Assembly (NCBI GenBank): GCA_041593595.1
Contig: JBFHNV010000146.1
Span: 1-15,086, forward strand
DNA length: 15,086 nt
Direction of reading: 5' to 3'
From: JBFHNV01 sp041593595
Lineage (GTDB): Bacteria > Pseudomonadota > Gammaproteobacteria > HK1
Position numbers and translations under genes: made by a program
Shown here: piece after piece, positions 13,840 through 15,086 of the stretch
Layout of the letters: each line of letters begins with the position of its first letter
Numbering within the stretch: the stretch's first letter is position 1
The notes under the pieces: model-generated
Seen by the model: only the letters and a program-made list of their open reading frames with translations
Databases searched by the model: none
Told to the model about the DNA's origin: nothing

Positions 13840-13845
13840 TAGCGT
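13840..13845 (+). promoter_or_regulatory. Candidate -10 box for a leaderless transcript
   Basis: TAGCGT lies 6 nt before the GTG at 13852. There is no Shine-Dalgarno, and the terminator just upstream implies a fresh promoter. With a normal start-site distance, transcription would begin at or next to the GTG. No convincing -35 is seen. The same box occurs at 15040-15045 before another GTG. Confidence 0.4.
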
Positions 13846-13851
13846 GCCGCC

Positions 13852-14979
13852 GTGGCCGTCCCGATCCCCCGCCGCGTCGTGCCCAGCGTCGAGCCCGCGC
13901 CGCTGGCACCGGCGCGCGTCGCACGGGAGTTCCGCGCGCTGCTGGCCGGCGGCGCCCGGCTGCGGCCCGCCGGGGAAGCGCGCACCGATCCCCAGGGGCT
14001 GCTGCGGCGCGGCTACACGCCGCGCCACCGGATAAGCCTGTTCGACACGGATTTCTGGCTGACCGGCGTGCGGCAGAATCCCGAGATCCGCTTCTTCGTG
14101 GCCTACGTGGCGCAGCGCCGGGGCGGACGGCCAGCGCGGTCCGTGTACCCGCGCATCTTCTACAAGGACGTGTCGCTGGTGTGGCGCTCGGCGTCCCACT
14201 ACATCCGCACCGACGGCGAGACCTGGATCGGCAAGGGCGAGGCGCGCGTCGTCGTGGAAGACGGTTACGAGTACCTGGTCTCCGACGAGGACACCACCAA
14301 CCTGCCCCTGGAGATGCAGACCGCACTGGAGACCGTGCTGCGCACACACGACCGGGTGCCCACGGACAACGTGGCGGTGGACCTGGTGCTGCGCCGCGGC
14401 AGCGCGCGCCGCATCGCGCCGTACGCGGACTTCAGCGCGCCGCGCCGCCGCGCCCAGGAGGATCCCCGCAACCTGCTCAACGGCGGGCGACCCATCGCGC
14501 GCTTCACGCGGCGCAACGATCCCACGTCGCTCAGGTTCGCGCGGGGCTTCGAGCCGGATCTCGAGGGCGGTGTCCTGGAGGTGGCCGCGACGCGCAGCCG
14601 GCTCTATGGCGGCACCGTGGAGCGCTACCGCGTCGTGTCGCGCAACCGCCTGGCGCAGTACCTGTTCTTCGCCGGCCCCCGGCACGTGTGGATCGGGGCG
14701 GGCCAGGCCACCACCACCGAGCTCTCGAGCTTCGGTGTGCGCACCATCGATGCGCCGGCAGACGAGGATCTGTTCATGCCAGGCTACGAGTACGACCTGT
14801 TCGATCCCAACGGCGACGCGCCGGAAGCCACCCGGCAGATCCCCGCGGGATTCGAGGGCGCGCCCAGCGAGGTGGACCCGCAACGCTCCGACACCACACG
14901 CTGGCTCGACCAGGTGCCGATCATCCGCGAGTTCCGGCGCGTGGTGCTGAAGGAAATCAAGGGGGACGCAGTCGCTTGA
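13852..14979 (+). CDS. Hypothetical protein, unrecognised family
   Basis: A 375-residue protein that I do not recognise. It starts at a GTG with no ribosome site, after a terminator and a possible -10 box. The coding frame looks real: codons prefer G or C in the third position throughout, and the protein has well-mixed hydrophobic and charged residues. It contains no cysteine, signal peptide or membrane helix, so it is probably a soluble cytoplasmic protein. The first 45 residues are rich in Pro, Ala and Arg. Likely conserved blocks, judged by aromatic and Asp/Gly content, are SLFDTDFWLTGVRQNPEIRF (62-81), VYPRIFYKDVSLVWRSASHY (98-117), GYEYLVSDEDTTNLPLEMQ (138-156) and YLFFAGPRHVWIGAG (270-284). 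Alternating hydrophobic patterns suggest a mostly beta fold. No catalytic motif is evident. Confidence 0.8.
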   Translation: MAVPIPRRVVPSVEPAPLAPARVAREFRALLAGGARLRPAGEARTDPQGLLRRGYTPRHRISLFDTDFWLTGVRQNPEIRFFVAYVAQRRGGRPARSVYPRIFYKDVSLVWRSASHYIRTDGETWIGKGEARVVVEDGYEYLVSDEDTTNLPLEMQTALETVLRTHDRVPTDNVAVDLVLRRGSARRIAPYADFSAPRRRAQEDPRNLLNGGRPIARFTRRNDPTSLRFARGFEPDLEGGVLEVAATRSRLYGGTVERYRVVSRNRLAQYLFFAGPRHVWIGAGQATTTELSSFGVRTIDAPADEDLFMPGYEYDLFDPNGDAPEATRQIPAGFEGAPSEVDPQRSDTTRWLDQVPIIREFRRVVLKEIKGDAVA

Positions 14980-15039
14980 TTATTGCTGATGCCCCACACG
15001 CCACCCTCTCCCCTTCGCCAGCTGGTCGGGGCCGCAGGG

Positions 15040-15045
15040 TAGCGT
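15040..15045 (+). promoter_or_regulatory. Candidate -10 box for the right-edge gene
   Basis: TAGCGT lies 7 nt before the GTG at 15053, the same layout as before the gene at 13852. No -35 is clear. Confidence 0.3.
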
Positions 15046-15052
15046 CGCTGCC

Positions 15053-15086
15053 GTGTACGAGGACGCGGCCTACCCGGTGCGCACCG
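15053..15086 (+). CDS. Possible start of a gene cut by the window edge
   Basis: A GTG opens a frame reading MYEDAAYPVRT to the end of the window without a stop. It is too short for any family call. Support comes only from its place after a gene end, the TAGCGT box before it and the lack of anything else in the last 100 bases. Confidence 0.35.
   Translation, partial: MYEDAAYPVRT

Overview
The window is very GC-rich, roughly 70% by eye, and densely coded in the usual bacterial manner. It suggests a high-GC aerobic or microaerobic proteobacterium. A bd-type quinol oxidase, a DegP-like periplasmic protease and a catabolic operon all fit this. A gammaproteobacterium of the Ectothiorhodospiraceae or Chromatiales type is possible, but that is a guess; nothing here fixes the taxon. 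No rRNA, tRNA, insertion sequence, integrase or CRISPR array was seen.

Region 1 (56-6170, all on the minus strand) is a six-gene catabolic cluster. In transcription order it encodes an enolase-superfamily (mandelate racemase/muconate lactonizing type) enzyme, a PuuD-like class I glutamine amidotransferase or gamma-glutamyl hydrolase, an MmgE/PrpD dehydratase or decarboxylase, a small cupin, an acyl-CoA-dehydrogenase-fold flavoenzyme that is probably a monooxygenase, and a DHDPS/NAL-family aldolase or dehydratase. Gaps run from 4 to 134 bp. The 134 bp gap after the enolase-type gene starts with a very strong hairpin and may hold a weak internal promoter. The mix suggests breakdown of a polyfunctional organic acid with an amide or gamma-glutamyl step. 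The substrate cannot be read from the sequence, and no transporter or regulator is visible. The cluster may extend past the left edge.

Region 2 (6300-11177, plus strand) diverges from region 1 across a 129 bp intergenic stretch containing a perfect 7-bp dyad. It begins with cydA-cydB (overlapping ATGA), a short-Q-loop cytochrome bd of the cyanide-insensitive (CIO) class with no room for cydX between cydB and the next gene. An FkbM-type methyltransferase, a carboxymuconolactone-decarboxylase-family protein and an MFS transporter follow. The MFS gene is preceded by two imperfect 25-bp direct repeats that encode overlapping mini-ORFs.

Region 3 (11235-15086) holds a secreted trypsin-like PDZ protease on the minus strand, convergent with the MFS gene. 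A 533 bp stretch without a supported gene follows, with direct repeats and a striking nested palindrome. Next come a two-repeat SPW membrane protein with a clear intrinsic terminator, an unrecognised cysteine-free 375-residue protein, and probably the first codons of another gene at the right edge. The last two starts share a TAGCGT box 6-7 nt before a GTG, which suggests leaderless transcripts.

I see no established new defence or mobile system. The items most worth following are the catabolic cluster, the unknown 375-residue protein and the small structured elements in the gaps.
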